Positions 52,214 to 59,798 of a stretch of DNA of 64,000 nucleotides are shown here, one piece after another. The stretch comes from Deltaproteobacteria bacterium (GTDB lineage: Bacteria; Desulfobacterota; Binatia; HRBIN30; JACQVA1). The stretch lies in NCBI GenBank assembly GCA_016178705.1, contig JACOST010000033.1:124001-188000 (forward strand), written 5' to 3'. A program made the position numbers and the translations under genes. Positions within the stretch are counted from its first letter, which is position 1; every line of letters starts with the position of its first letter. A model generated the notes under the pieces. The model had not been told where the DNA came from. It searched no databases and saw only the letters and a list, made by a program, of their open reading frames with translations.

Positions 52214-53223
52214 CCCGCGAGTGCCGGCAGCACGTCGCTGGCCAGCGATCGAATCGACGCGAGCGCGACGTCGCGCGGAATGTTCGCGGAGCCGGGAACA
52301 ATGTGACAGAAGTCGAGGTTGAGCGCTGCGAGTTGTTTGAATCGGGCGATGGCGATCTCCGGCGGGCCGGTGATCGCGTACCAATCGATGAACGTGTCTT
52401 CGAGTGCCCGGGCGTGCTCGGCCGAGGCTTCGGTGTGATGGCGCATGTCGTAGTGTTCGCGCAGGAAGCGCGCCGCGTTCTGCAGCGGTAACGGGAGGCG
52501 GGCGAGCTTCGACCCGGCAAACGCCGAGAAGCGGGCAAAGGTGGCCACCGCGCCGCGCGCGGCGTCGCGGGCCACGGCGCGGTCGGCGTGGACCACGCAG
52601 TTGACGAAGGCGCCGAATCGTAGCGCCGCGGGATCGCGTCTGGCCGCCCGCGCGGCGTTGCGGGCAATCTCGATCGCGCCGGCGAGGTGTTCGATATCTG
52701 CGCCGACGGCGAAGGCGATGCGATCGGCGTGGCGCGCGGCGACTTCGATGACGCGCACGCCGGTGGCGGCGACTTCGACCGGAACCTTGGGTACGTTCAC
52801 CGCGCGCAGCCACTCGATGCGACTCGCGAACCCATCGCGATCGACCGTTCCGCCGCTCAAATAAATTTGCAGCGACGCCAGGTAGCGCTCGAAGTTGGCG
52901 AGCCGGTCGGGTTGCTTGCCGATGCGTTGCACCGACGAGTCGCCACGCCCGATGCCGCACAGCGCGCGGCCGCCACTTTGCACTTGCAGCGCCAGCGCGG
53001 CCGACGCGGTCACCGCCGGATCGCGGGTGACCGAGTTACTGACGCCGGGGCCGAGCCGAATCTTCGTCGTCGCGGTCGCCGCGAGCATGAGTTGGCCCCA
53101 CACTTCCGGCGCCATGTTCTGACTGTCGGGAAACAGCAACGTGGCGAAGCCCAGGCTCTCGGCCAAGCGCGCCAAGTTGATCGCACGCCCCGGCAGCGGC
53201 GGCATTAGGATTCCGAGTTCCAT
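52210..53223 (-). CDS. LLM class flavin/F420-dependent oxidoreductase
   Basis: A 337-residue luciferase-like TIM-barrel protein. MELGILMPPLPGRAINLARL is the N-terminal strand; GGAGGG seven bases upstream fixes the ATG at 53223. LGPGVSNSVTRDPAVTASAA and ALQVQSGGRALCGIGRGDSS are the characteristic cofactor-binding stretches (the nonprolyl cis-peptide region and G-x-G-x-G-D). VEVAATGVRVIEVAARHADR is the next barrel block. Members use F420 or FMN for oxidation of hydride-donating substrates, in actinobacteria as well as uncultured soil phyla. Convergent with the MFS gene, with a four-base overlap. Confidence 0.85.
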   Translation of the reverse strand: MELGILMPPLPGRAINLARLAESLGFATLLFPDSQNMAPEVWGQLMLAATATTKIRLGPGVSNSVTRDPAVTASAALALQVQSGGRALCGIGRGDSSVQRIGKQPDRLANFERYLASLQIYLSGGTVDRDGFASRIEWLRAVNVPKVPVEVAATGVRVIEVAARHADRIAFAVGADIEHLAGAIEIARNAARAARRDPAALRFGAFVNCVVHADRAVARDAARGAVATFARFSAFAGSKLARLPLPLQNAARFLREHYDMRHHTEASAEHARALEDTFIDWYAITGPPEIAIARFKQLAALNLDFCHIVPGSANIPRDVALASIRSLASDVLPALAG

Positions 53224-53296
53224 GGCTAACCCTCCATCCTTTGCAGACTTCACCCTACTTCTGCCGCAACACGCGAGGCAATGGCTCGGATGAAGC

Positions 53297-56089
53297 GTGG
53301 ATGAAGCGCCGCGGCGCATCGAACCGCGCAGGCAGGGGGTTGAGACCCAGCGCACGACGCTGACGGTCGATGCCCACGACTACCTCGCCAGCCTCGTCAA
53401 TCCGGCCAACGAGTCGCGCTTGTTCACGTCCACCGACGATGGTCTACTGACGAGTATGACCGATCCGCGCAACCACACGTACCAGTTCACGTACGATGCC
53501 AAAGGCCGCTTGATTCGCGACGACGATCCGGCCGGCGGGTTCAAGACGCTGACTCGCATGGAGCAGAGCAACGGCTTCACGGTCACCCTCGGTACCGCCA
53601 TGAACCGCTCGACGAGCTATCAGGTGACGCGCACGACCACGGGCGCGGAGGATCGGGTGAACACCTTCCCCGACGGTTCACAAACCACGACCGACATCAG
53701 CGTCGACGGAACGCGCACGAGCGCCTTCCCCGACGGAACGATCACCACGGACACGCAGGGTCCCGATCCGCGCTTCGGCATGCAAGCGCCGGTCACGAGC
53801 AGCTCGACGCTTTCAACGCCGCTCCGGCTGACGCGCAGTCAATCGAGCGCTCGCACGGTGGTGCTGGCGAATCCTGACGATCCGCTCAGCCTCACGTCGT
53901 TGACTGACACTGCGACACTCAATGGTCGTACGTCGACGACGGTATACAACAGTGCAGCGCGCACGTTGACGACAACCACTGCGGCGGGCCGCCAAACCAT
54001 CACCACACTCGACGCGTTGGGGCGCGTGATCGGTCTACACGTGGGGAACCTCTCGCCGGTGCAATTCGCACTCGACAGCCGCGGCCGCATCGCCGCGATC
54101 ACGCAGGGTACGGGCGCGGACACGCGCACGCAGACGTTCGGCTACCGCACCGACGGCTACCTCGGGAGCATTCTCGACGCGCTCGGTCGCACCTTCGGCT
54201 TCGAGCCTGATCCCGCCGGACGGCTGTTGCGCGAGACCTTCCCCGACGGGCGTGTGCTCGCGATGACCTACGATGCCAACGGCAACCTCGCGTCGTTGAT
54301 TCCACCCGGTCGTCCCACGCACGCCTTCGACTACACCGCGGTGGATCTCGAATCCGAGTATCTTCCCCCTAACCCCCAACCCCCAGTCGCGAACCCCCGC
54401 ACTTCGTACTCGTACAACTTGGATCGCCAACTCGATCTCATCACGCGGCCCGATGGCCAGACTATCGACTTCGTCTACGACAGTGCGGGGCACCTGAGTC
54501 AGCAACTCTTGCCCGGCAACCGGACCATCACCTACGCGTACGACGCGAACACGAAGAACCTCACCTCGATCACCGGCCCAGACACGGAGACGTTGGCGTT
54601 CACGTACGACGGCTCGCTGATGCTGAGCGAAACGTGGAGCGGGCCCGTCACCGGCTCGGTGAGTCGCACCTACGACACCGACTTCCGCGTCGCGAGCCAG
54701 AGCGTCAACGGGGCGAACTCAGCAAGCTTCGGTTACGATCCCGACAGTCTGCTTACCAGCGCGGGCAGCATGACGCTGACGCGCCACCCACAGAACGGGC
54801 TCCTCACTGGGACGATGCTCGGCGTCGTCAGCGATACGATCGGGTACGACACGTTCGGGCAGCCGGCGACCTACAGTGCGAGTGTAAGCGGTAGTGCGGT
54901 GCTCTTCGATCAGTACACTCCCGATCCGCTAGGCCGCATCACCGAGAAGACCGAAACGATTCAGGGCGTCACCGACACCTATGCCTACGACTACGATCTG
55001 GCCGGCCGACTGAGCGATGTGCACCGTAACGGCGATCACATCAGCCACTATGACTACGACGCCAACGGTAACCGCACCGGCGGCTACAACCAACAGTGTT
55101 CATCCTTCGCGAACGTCATCGTCGACAACCAAGACCGGCTGTTGACCATCGACTGCGGCGTTTCGACTTTCAGCTACAGCTACTCGGCGAATGGAGAGCG
55201 CTCGAGCAAGGCCACCGGCACCAGTCCAACGACGTACGACTACGACGCCGTCGGGAATCTCCGCAGCGCCACGCTGCCAGACCTCACGTTCATTGAGTAC
55301 ATCGTCGACGGTAAGGGACGGCGAGTTGGGAAGAAGGTCAATGGTCAGCTGACTCAGGGCTTCCTATACGACGGGCAACTGCGCATCGTTGCCGAGCTCG
55401 ACGGTAGCGGGACCGTGGTCAGTCGTTTTGTCTACGGCGAGAAGGCCAACGTTCCCCAGTACCTGATCCGCGGTGGGGTAGCCTATCGGTTGATCTCCGA
55501 TCACCTCGGTTCACCTCGGCTCGTTGTGAATTCCGCCGACGGCAGCATCGCGCAGCGGATGGACTACGACGAGTTCGGAACCGTTACTAACGATACCAAC
55601 CCCGGCTTCCAACCGTTCGGCTTCGCGAGTGGACTCTACGACCGCGACACCAAGCTTGTGCGCTTCGGCGCGCGCGACTACGACCCAGAGACCGGGCGGT
55701 GGACCGCGAGAGATCCGATCCGGTTCGCTGGAGGCGACGCGAATCTGTACGGATACGTCCTCAATGATCCGATCAATGGCATTGACCCGAATGGTTTGTG
55801 GAATGGGAACATCTTGCCACTCGATTTTAGAGATCAGGACAACGAGTGCTCCCCACCGGTCCGGGCCCTCAATGGTAACAGCTGCATGAAGGAATGCTGC
55901 CAAGCCCACGATGACTGTTATAGGGAGAACCAGTGCTATTCGTCATGGATCGGAAACATACTCGTAATCCCCAATCTGTTTCCGTGCGAACAGTGCAACC
56001 TGAAAGCCGCCGCGTGCATTCTTTCTAGTATTGGCCAATCTGGATGCCAGCCGCCTCCGCCCCCACCTCCGGATCCGTGCAACCCATGA
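53297..56089 (+). CDS. RHS/YD-repeat protein with C-terminal phospholipase A2-like toxin domain
   Basis: A 930-residue polymorphic-toxin-like protein. It begins abruptly with YD/RHS repeats (LFTSTDDGLLTSMTDPRNHT, then FTYDAKGRLIRDD) and has no signal peptide, PAAR or other N-terminal delivery domain, so the 5' part is missing or the gene is an orphan cassette. ~20 RHS repeats follow. The RHS core motif DHLGSPRLV then FGARDYDPETGRWTARDPIR ends at residues 830-834 in DPNGL, the usual cleavage boundary. The last ~95 residues hold CMKECCQAHDDCYRENQC (CCxxHDxCY, Cys867-Tyr875), the phospholipase A2 motif with the catalytic His-Asp pair, plus a further four cysteines and a proline tail. Two lipoprotein genes follow as candidate immunity. 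Confidence 0.85.
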   Translation: MDEAPRRIEPRRQGVETQRTTLTVDAHDYLASLVNPANESRLFTSTDDGLLTSMTDPRNHTYQFTYDAKGRLIRDDDPAGGFKTLTRMEQSNGFTVTLGTAMNRSTSYQVTRTTTGAEDRVNTFPDGSQTTTDISVDGTRTSAFPDGTITTDTQGPDPRFGMQAPVTSSSTLSTPLRLTRSQSSARTVVLANPDDPLSLTSLTDTATLNGRTSTTVYNSAARTLTTTTAAGRQTITTLDALGRVIGLHVGNLSPVQFALDSRGRIAAITQGTGADTRTQTFGYRTDGYLGSILDALGRTFGFEPDPAGRLLRETFPDGRVLAMTYDANGNLASLIPPGRPTHAFDYTAVDLESEYLPPNPQPPVANPRTSYSYNLDRQLDLITRPDGQTIDFVYDSAGHLSQQLLPGNRTITYAYDANTKNLTSITGPDTETLAFTYDGSLMLSETWSGPVTGSVSRTYDTDFRVASQSVNGANSASFGYDPDSLLTSAGSMTLTRHPQNGLLTGTMLGVVSDTIGYDTFGQPATYSASVSGSAVLFDQYTPDPLGRITEKTETIQGVTDTYAYDYDLAGRLSDVHRNGDHISHYDYDANGNRTGGYNQQCSSFANVIVDNQDRLLTIDCGVSTFSYSYSANGERSSKATGTSPTTYDYDAVGNLRSATLPDLTFIEYIVDGKGRRVGKKVNGQLTQGFLYDGQLRIVAELDGSGTVVSRFVYGEKANVPQYLIRGGVAYRLISDHLGSPRLVVNSADGSIAQRMDYDEFGTVTNDTNPGFQPFGFASGLYDRDTKLVRFGARDYDPETGRWTARDPIRFAGGDANLYGYVLNDPINGIDPNGLWNGNILPLDFRDQDNECSPPVRALNGNSCMKECCQAHDDCYRENQCYSSWIGNILVIPNLFPCEQCNLKAAACILSSIGQSGCQPPPPPPPDPCNP
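53346..53430 (+). repeat. Direct repeat L in the RHS locus
   Basis: About 84 bases that recur at 57602-57686 with a handful of silent-type differences (e.g. GACTACCTCGCCAGCCTCGT versus GACTATCTTGCGAGTCTCGT). They encode the same RTTLTVDAHDYLASLVNPAN stretch. The junction of the two copies with unique sequence is sharp on the left. Confidence 0.85.
54364..54400. repeat. Low-complexity C-rich insert inside the RHS gene
   Basis: CCCCCTAACCCCCAACCCCC followed by AGTCGCGAACCCCC encodes LPPNPQPPVANP within the RHS repeats. The CCCTAACCCCC-type repeat is a known dispersed intergenic unit in other genomes. RHS proteins normally have no such proline stretch at this site. Confidence 0.4.
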
Positions 56090-56123
56090 TGGACGCCTTT
56101 CGCGGTTGTCTGTGCGTCGGAGT

Positions 56124-56588
56124 ATGATGATTCCAATGAAGCCAATTTCGCGGCTCTATCACGTGGTGATTGGCAGCGTCTGCGCTCTGGCGTTCCTTTC
56201 TTCGGCGTGCAATCAGCGCATATACTGGCTCCCAGAATCAAGCTTCACCCTATCGCCTGATTCGAGACTCCCGCGGTGGTTTGCAATCCCAACTGGATAC
56301 GAGCGAAAGGACGTGACTGTCCGGATCTACTACTATTTGCCGCCGTTTGGGAAGTATGATTTCGAGGCAGTGCTTCTCGGGCCCGTTCCTGAGTGCCTCC
56401 AACTTGAGCACAAGCTGGGGACGGCCCGATGGCATCCCGAGAGTGAGCGGAAGGGGATTACCACATACCCTGGCTACTACATCGCATCGGTGGATGGCAT
56501 CGAGGAAGTTATAGAACATAGAAAGCAGGAGCCGATCTTCTACATTTCTGATGACCCAGCGCTGACGCGAGAACTCAAACGGCCGTAA
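56124..56588 (+). CDS. Lipoprotein, candidate immunity to the PLA2-like toxin (copy 1)
   Basis: A 154-residue lipoprotein: signal SVCALAFLSSAC with a lipobox SSAC, mature chain starting CNQRIYWLPESSFTLSPDSR. The rest is one domain (RWFAIPTGYERKDVTVRIYY, KYDFEAVLLGP, YYIASVDGIEEVIEHR, FYISDDP) with no family known to me. It lies 34 bases after the RHS toxin gene, on the same strand. A periplasm-facing lipoprotein beside a PLA2-like toxin fits an immunity protein that protects the envelope. It has a close copy at 56970-57431 and a decayed relative between. ATGATG at 56124/56127 and ATG 56136 are all possible starts. Confidence 0.7.
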   Translation: MMIPMKPISRLYHVVIGSVCALAFLSSACNQRIYWLPESSFTLSPDSRLPRWFAIPTGYERKDVTVRIYYYLPPFGKYDFEAVLLGPVPECLQLEHKLGTARWHPESERKGITTYPGYYIASVDGIEEVIEHRKQEPIFYISDDPALTRELKRP

Positions 56589-56640
56589 TTCCATCGATCC
56601 GCAACCGGGCGCTCACTGTTGAGTGTATGGCGACGCGGCT
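56586..56640. repeat. Duplicated downstream flank of the lipoprotein genes, copy 1
   Basis: TTCCATCGATCCGCAACCGG followed by GCGCTCACTGTTGAGTGTAT is matched at 57431-57478 with TTCCATCGATCCGCAACCGG and GCGCACTATCGAGTGTGTGG. The unit repeated in tandem thus covers gene plus ~50 bases downstream. Confidence 0.75.
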
Positions 56641-56699
56641 GGCGATGGCGACGTGGCCAACGCGAGTGAAGGCAGCCCCCGCCTCCACCGAAGCCGAAT

Positions 56700-56873
56700 G
56701 ACTGTACGGAGGAGAAATTCAAAGAGCGCGGGAACTACGAAGTCTACCCGAACTACTCGATCATTGCGGTGGACGGAGTTGATGAAATATTTGAGCATCG
56801 ACAACGCGGACCAATTCTCTACGTCGTGGACAGAGAGGCAGCGGAAGCAGGGTGTCGCACGGCGGGCAAGTGA
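56700..56873 (+). pseudogene. Decayed third lipoprotein copy (C-terminal remnant)
   Basis: In frame from 56700, KFKERGNYEVYPNYSIIAVD and DEIFEHRQRGPILYVVD align with ERKGITTYPGYYIASVDG, EEVIEHRKQEPIFYISD of the neighbouring lipoproteins and the frame ends at TGA 56871-56873. No start, signal or N-terminal domain remains. It is more divergent than the two intact copies. Confidence 0.75.
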
Positions 56874-56969
56874 CCTTTGGCCTGTCCGGTGCAGTCGCCA
56901 CCAACGGCACCCGGTCGCGAATCTCCAGACCTTCTCTGAATGCCACGGTTGTTTACCGGCCAAGGGGGC

Positions 56970-57431
56970 ATGATGTCGATGAAGCCCACTTCGATGTTGC
57001 ATCGCGCGGTGCTTGGCAGCGTCTGTACCCTGGCAATCCTGTCGACGGCATGCAGTCAGCGCATATACTGGCTCCCGGAATCAAACTTCACTCTGTCGCC
57101 TGACTCGAGGCTTCCGAGGTGGTTTGCGCTTCCGACTGGATACGAGCGAAAAGACGTGACTGTCGAGATCTACTACTATCTGCCACCGTTCGGGAAGTAT
57201 GATTTCGAGGCGGTGCTTGTTGGACCCGCTCCTGACTGCCTCCAGCTGGAGCACAAGCTAGGGACACACAGATGGCATCCCGAAACTGAACGGAAGGGCA
57301 TTACCAAAGACCCTGGCTACATCATTGCATCGGTGGATGGCATCGAGGAAGTGATCGAACATAGGGAGCGGGGGGATGTTTTCTACATTTCCGATGACCC
57401 TGAGCTGACGCGAGAACTCAAACGGCCGTGA
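56970..57431 (+). CDS. Lipoprotein, candidate immunity (copy 2)
   Basis: A 153-residue lipoprotein, about 17 differences from copy 1 over 124 aligned residues (roughly 86 percent identity by eye). Signal VLGSVCTLAILSTAC with lipobox STAC; mature CSQRIYWLPESNFTLSPDSR. AAGGGGGC is directly before the ATGATG start. Differences cluster in the C-terminal third (HRERGDVFY versus HRKQEPIFY), the part where binding specificity may have changed. Same orientation as the toxin gene. Confidence 0.7.
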   Translation: MMSMKPTSMLHRAVLGSVCTLAILSTACSQRIYWLPESNFTLSPDSRLPRWFALPTGYERKDVTVEIYYYLPPFGKYDFEAVLVGPAPDCLQLEHKLGTHRWHPETERKGITKDPGYIIASVDGIEEVIEHRERGDVFYISDDPELTRELKRP

Positions 57432-57522
57432 TTCCATCGATCCGCAACCGGGCGCACTATCGAGTGTGTGGCGACGTGGATACAGACGGGGTCAGCCCTT
57501 GAAATGAGAAGTATGCTGGCGG

Positions 57523-57687
57523 GTGCGCTCAGATCGAGCGGTGACCATCATCGAACATGACGGTAGCGGCAATCCGAGCGCGATCGTCAGTCCCTATGGC
57601 CAACGCACGACGCTGACGGTCGACGCCCACGACTATCTTGCGAGTCTCGTCAATCCGGCCAACGAGTCGCGCTTGTTCACGTCCATC
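57523..57687 (+). pseudogene. RHS gene fragment (orphan tip)
   Basis: Frame from 57535 reads RAVTIIEHDGSGNPSAIVSP and YGQRTTLTVDAHDYLASLV, then NPANESRLFTS, which is RHS-repeat sequence; the end repeats the start of the main RHS gene. It breaks off at 57687 where unrelated sequence of another repeat type begins. It is therefore a duplicated 5' portion, not a gene. Confidence 0.85.
57602..57686 (+). repeat. Direct repeat R in the RHS locus
   Basis: Second copy of the repeat at 53346-53430. The two copies bracket the toxin and lipoprotein genes, so recombination between them could excise or exchange the whole 4.25-kb segment. Confidence 0.85.
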
Positions 57688-57776
57688 TGTTCTTCTCCAC
57701 GATTCCTCTGCGCCTATGTGTCTCTGCGGTGATCCTTCTTCTGTTGGTGATCAATCCTACAGTAGGATCTCGCGTC

Positions 57777-58202
57777 CTAGGATTTCGCGGGCAAGCGCAC
57801 GGTGGCGGTGCCGGTGACCCAGCGATCGCCCTCGGCGCTTTGCAGGATCAGATCGCACTCGATGAAATTGCCGTGATCGCTGGAGTGCTTCTCGGTGATC
57901 ACGCCGTGCACGGTGAGCGCGCGATTGGGGTACACCATGCCGCGAAACGTCGCGCTCAGCCGCACCAGCGCCGCGTCGGGATTCCAGTCGGTGATCATGC
58001 GCGAGAACAGCGCCATGCTCAGGTTCCCCGGCACGATCTGCCCGGGCAAGCCTTCCTGCTTCGCGTCCTCGTCGCTCATGAAGCGCCGGCCGGGCATATC
58101 GGCGGCGAGCGCGTAGCGCTTCACCTGTTCGCCCGCGAACGTCACTGAGAAGCCCGGGATCTCGTCGCCGACTTCCACTGTGTCGAAATTCGCCCCGCTC
58201 AT
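57777..58202 (-). CDS. MaoC-like hotdog protein (second of pair)
   Basis: A 141-residue hotdog-fold protein. DEIPGFSVTFAGEQVKRYAL is the N-terminal MaoC block, MSDEDAKQEGLPGQIVPGNL the central helix, FRGMVYPNRALTVHGVITEK the later strand pair. Family enzymes hydrate enoyl-CoA with a D-x4-H dyad; here the region reads DMPGRRFMSDEDAK, so the His is not present where expected. It overlaps the other hotdog gene by four bases (ATGA), so the two probably form one heterodimer, as ChsH1/ChsH2 do in steroid side-chain degradation. Confidence 0.75.
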   Translation of the reverse strand: MSGANFDTVEVGDEIPGFSVTFAGEQVKRYALAADMPGRRFMSDEDAKQEGLPGQIVPGNLSMALFSRMITDWNPDAALVRLSATFRGMVYPNRALTVHGVITEKHSSDHGNFIECDLILQSAEGDRWVTGTATVRLPAKS

Positions 58203-58624
58203 CGAAACATCATCTTCTGATCGATGGTGGCCACCGACTCGCCGTGTTGATTGGTGATGACCGAGCGCAAGACGAGGAACACCATGCTGCCGGTGCGACC
58301 GGTCTTCTCGTAGATGTCATGCACCGTGCTCGACGCGGTCAGCACGTCGCCGACGCGCACCGGAGCGCCGAAGTCGATGTCTTTGCCGGCATCGAAGCCG
58401 TTGCGCCCGAGGTTCGGCATGTTGGACGGCATGAAGTGCTTGCCGCGCAGCGCGACGACGAACGTCGGCGCGCCAACCAGCTCGGCGTCGCTCGCGGTCG
58501 TGTAGCGCGGATTGGTTTCGCCCACCGCTTCCGCGTACTCGCGCAGCTGCGCGGCGGTCACCGGCCTGAAAACCGTGTGGTCAAACTCGTTGCCGATGAT
58601 TTTCTTGTCGAAGGTGAGCGGCAT
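58199..58624 (-). CDS. MaoC-N / FAS1-like dehydratase hotdog protein (first of pair)
   Basis: A 141-residue hotdog protein of the MaoC_dehydrat_N type. FDHTVFRPVTAAQLREYAEA and GETNPRYTTASDAELVGAPT are the signature; GKDIDFGAPVRVGDVLTASS with TGRTGSMVFLVLRSVITNQH follows. The canonical Asp/His dyad of the catalytic partner is replaced by Glu and Tyr (GETNPRYT), as in the non-catalytic or structural halves of this family. Coupled to the second hotdog gene by a four-base overlap. Confidence 0.75.
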   Translation of the reverse strand: MPLTFDKKIIGNEFDHTVFRPVTAAQLREYAEAVGETNPRYTTASDAELVGAPTFVVALRGKHFMPSNMPNLGRNGFDAGKDIDFGAPVRVGDVLTASSTVHDIYEKTGRTGSMVFLVLRSVITNQHGESVATIDQKMMFR

Positions 58625-58666
58625 GATCGTGAGGCGTGAATCGTGAGTCGTGAGCCGTGAGTCGGG
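58622..58666. repeat. Short tandem repeats (CGTGAGTCGTGAG type) upstream of the hotdog gene pair
   Basis: GATCGTGAGGCGTGAATCGT followed by GAGTCGTGAGCCGTGAGTCG: five 7-base units GTGAGYC. A relative occurs at 24183-24214 (GATCGTGACTCGTGCTCGTG, then AGTCGTGAGTGG), overlapping the end of the matrixin gene. Confidence 0.6.
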
Positions 58667-58667
58667 G

Positions 58668-59324
58668 CTATGACGCTTTTCGGGCTAGGTTGGCGCGGAA
58701 GTCGATCGGGCGATACGAGCCGTGGCGCAGCTCGTGGACCAGATCATCTATAGAGCGGATGTCGCGGTCGAACTCGGTGGCGCAGATGCCGATGAAGCTG
58801 ACCAGATGCGAGTCACTGCCGCCGAACGATTTGTAGCCGTAGCGGTCGATGATCGCTTGCACCCGTTCGTTCTCACCGCGCCGGCTGCCGCCGTTGAGCG
58901 CCTCGACGGCGACGACACCATCGATCGGTCCCTTGGTTTCATAGTGTTCGCACAAGCCGATGGTCGGTCGACCCGGATGGCAGGGCAGGGCGAGACCGCC
59001 CATCTCGCTCACCGCGGGGATGAGTTCGCGCGCGTTCAGCCGCACGTTGGTGAAATCAAAACGGTGCGTGATGTCGTCGTTGACGCCGTACACCAACACG
59101 TGGCCGTAGTCGGTCTCGACCTCGGCGCCGCGTAGGATCAAACAGCCATACTGGTCTTCGAGCGCGCGATAATCGGTGTCGGGATTCCACTGCCGGTGTT
59201 CGGTGAGCACGAGACCGTCGATCGGCACCTCGGCGCGCTTGCGCTGCAGCCACTTGAGATAGGTTTCGACCGGAGCGCGGCTGTCCTCGGATGCTTCGGA
59301 GTGGGTGTGGAGATCGAGAATCAT
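58668..59324 (-). CDS. PHP-domain metal-dependent hydrolase
   Basis: A 218-residue PHP protein. The metal ligands are in ILDLHTHSEASEDSRAPVET (H-x-H), VLTEHRQWNPDTDY (E-H), ALPCHPGRPTIGL (C-H-P) and SFGGSDSHLVSFIG (D-x-H), in the order of the trinuclear PHP site. The family ranges from histidinol-phosphate phosphatase to nuclease and PHP polymerase domains; this short type is a predicted phosphoesterase. It is located between the hotdog and DUF35 genes on the same strand, 47 bases from the latter. Confidence 0.85.
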   Translation of the reverse strand: MILDLHTHSEASEDSRAPVETYLKWLQRKRAEVPIDGLVLTEHRQWNPDTDYRALEDQYGCLILRGAEVETDYGHVLVYGVNDDITHRFDFTNVRLNARELIPAVSEMGGLALPCHPGRPTIGLCEHYETKGPIDGVVAVEALNGGSRRGENERVQAIIDRYGYKSFGGSDSHLVSFIGICATEFDRDIRSIDDLVHELRHGSYRPIDFRANLARKAS

Positions 59325-59325
59325 C

Positions 59326-59371
59326 TTGAAGACAGTTGGCAGTAGGCAGAGGGCAGTCGGCAGTTTGGAAT
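59326..59371. repeat. Short repeats GGCAGTAGGCAGAGGGCAG
   Basis: AGTTGGCAGTAGGCAGAGGG followed by CAGTCGGCAGTTTGG: five copies of a GGCAG unit in the gap between the PHP gene and the DUF35 gene. Low-complexity, non-coding. Confidence 0.5.
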
Positions 59372-59784
59372 CAGAGGGGTTTGAACTTTGGGATGGTGAC
59401 TTCGGGTGTCACGTCTTCGAAGATGACTTGCACGGGCATGCCGATCTTCACCTGCGCCGGATCGCAGTCGACGATGTTGGTCAGCATGCGCACGCCTTCG
59501 TCGAGTTCGACGTATGCCATCACGTACGGCAGCGCGTCGCGAAAGCCGGGGGCTTGGTTCTGATGCGTCACGGTAAAGGTGTACACCGTGCCCCGCCCGG
59601 ACGAAAGTACCCACTCGGTGCGATCGGACAGGCAGTGCGGGCAGAGCGCGCGCGGATAGTAGCGGAAGGCGCCGCAGTCGTGACACTTTTGCACCCGCAA
59701 CTCGTGGCGCTGACAGGCTTCCCAGAATCCCTTCGACTCTTCGTCGATGCGTGGCAGCGGCTTCGCGTATTTCTTCTCAGCCAT
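59371..59784 (-). CDS. DUF35 Zn-ribbon/OB-fold protein
   Basis: A 137-residue protein with a rubredoxin-like Zn-ribbon (Cys34, Cys37, Cys48, Cys51 in KCHDCGAFRYYPRALCPHC) and an OB-fold: GTVYTFTVTHQNQAPGF, YVMAYVELDEGVRMLTNIVD, KIGMPVQVIFEDV. DUF35 proteins are obligate partners of acetyl-CoA acetyltransferase or Ltp-type thiolases, where they present the acyl-CoA. The partner here is the thiolase-like gene 14 bases upstream in transcription. Start at ATG 59784 (MAEKKYAKPL) rather than the longer frame, which has no domain sequence. Confidence 0.85.
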   Translation of the reverse strand: MAEKKYAKPLPRIDEESKGFWEACQRHELRVQKCHDCGAFRYYPRALCPHCLSDRTEWVLSSGRGTVYTFTVTHQNQAPGFRDALPYVMAYVELDEGVRMLTNIVDCDPAQVKIGMPVQVIFEDVTPEVTIPKFKPL

Positions 59785-59798
59785 CGGTCTCGCCTCAA

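Noticed and set aside
51542-52960. A 472-codon open frame crossing two convergent genes
   Set aside because: Arg-rich shadow over the MFS and LLM genes; no plausible start or domain.
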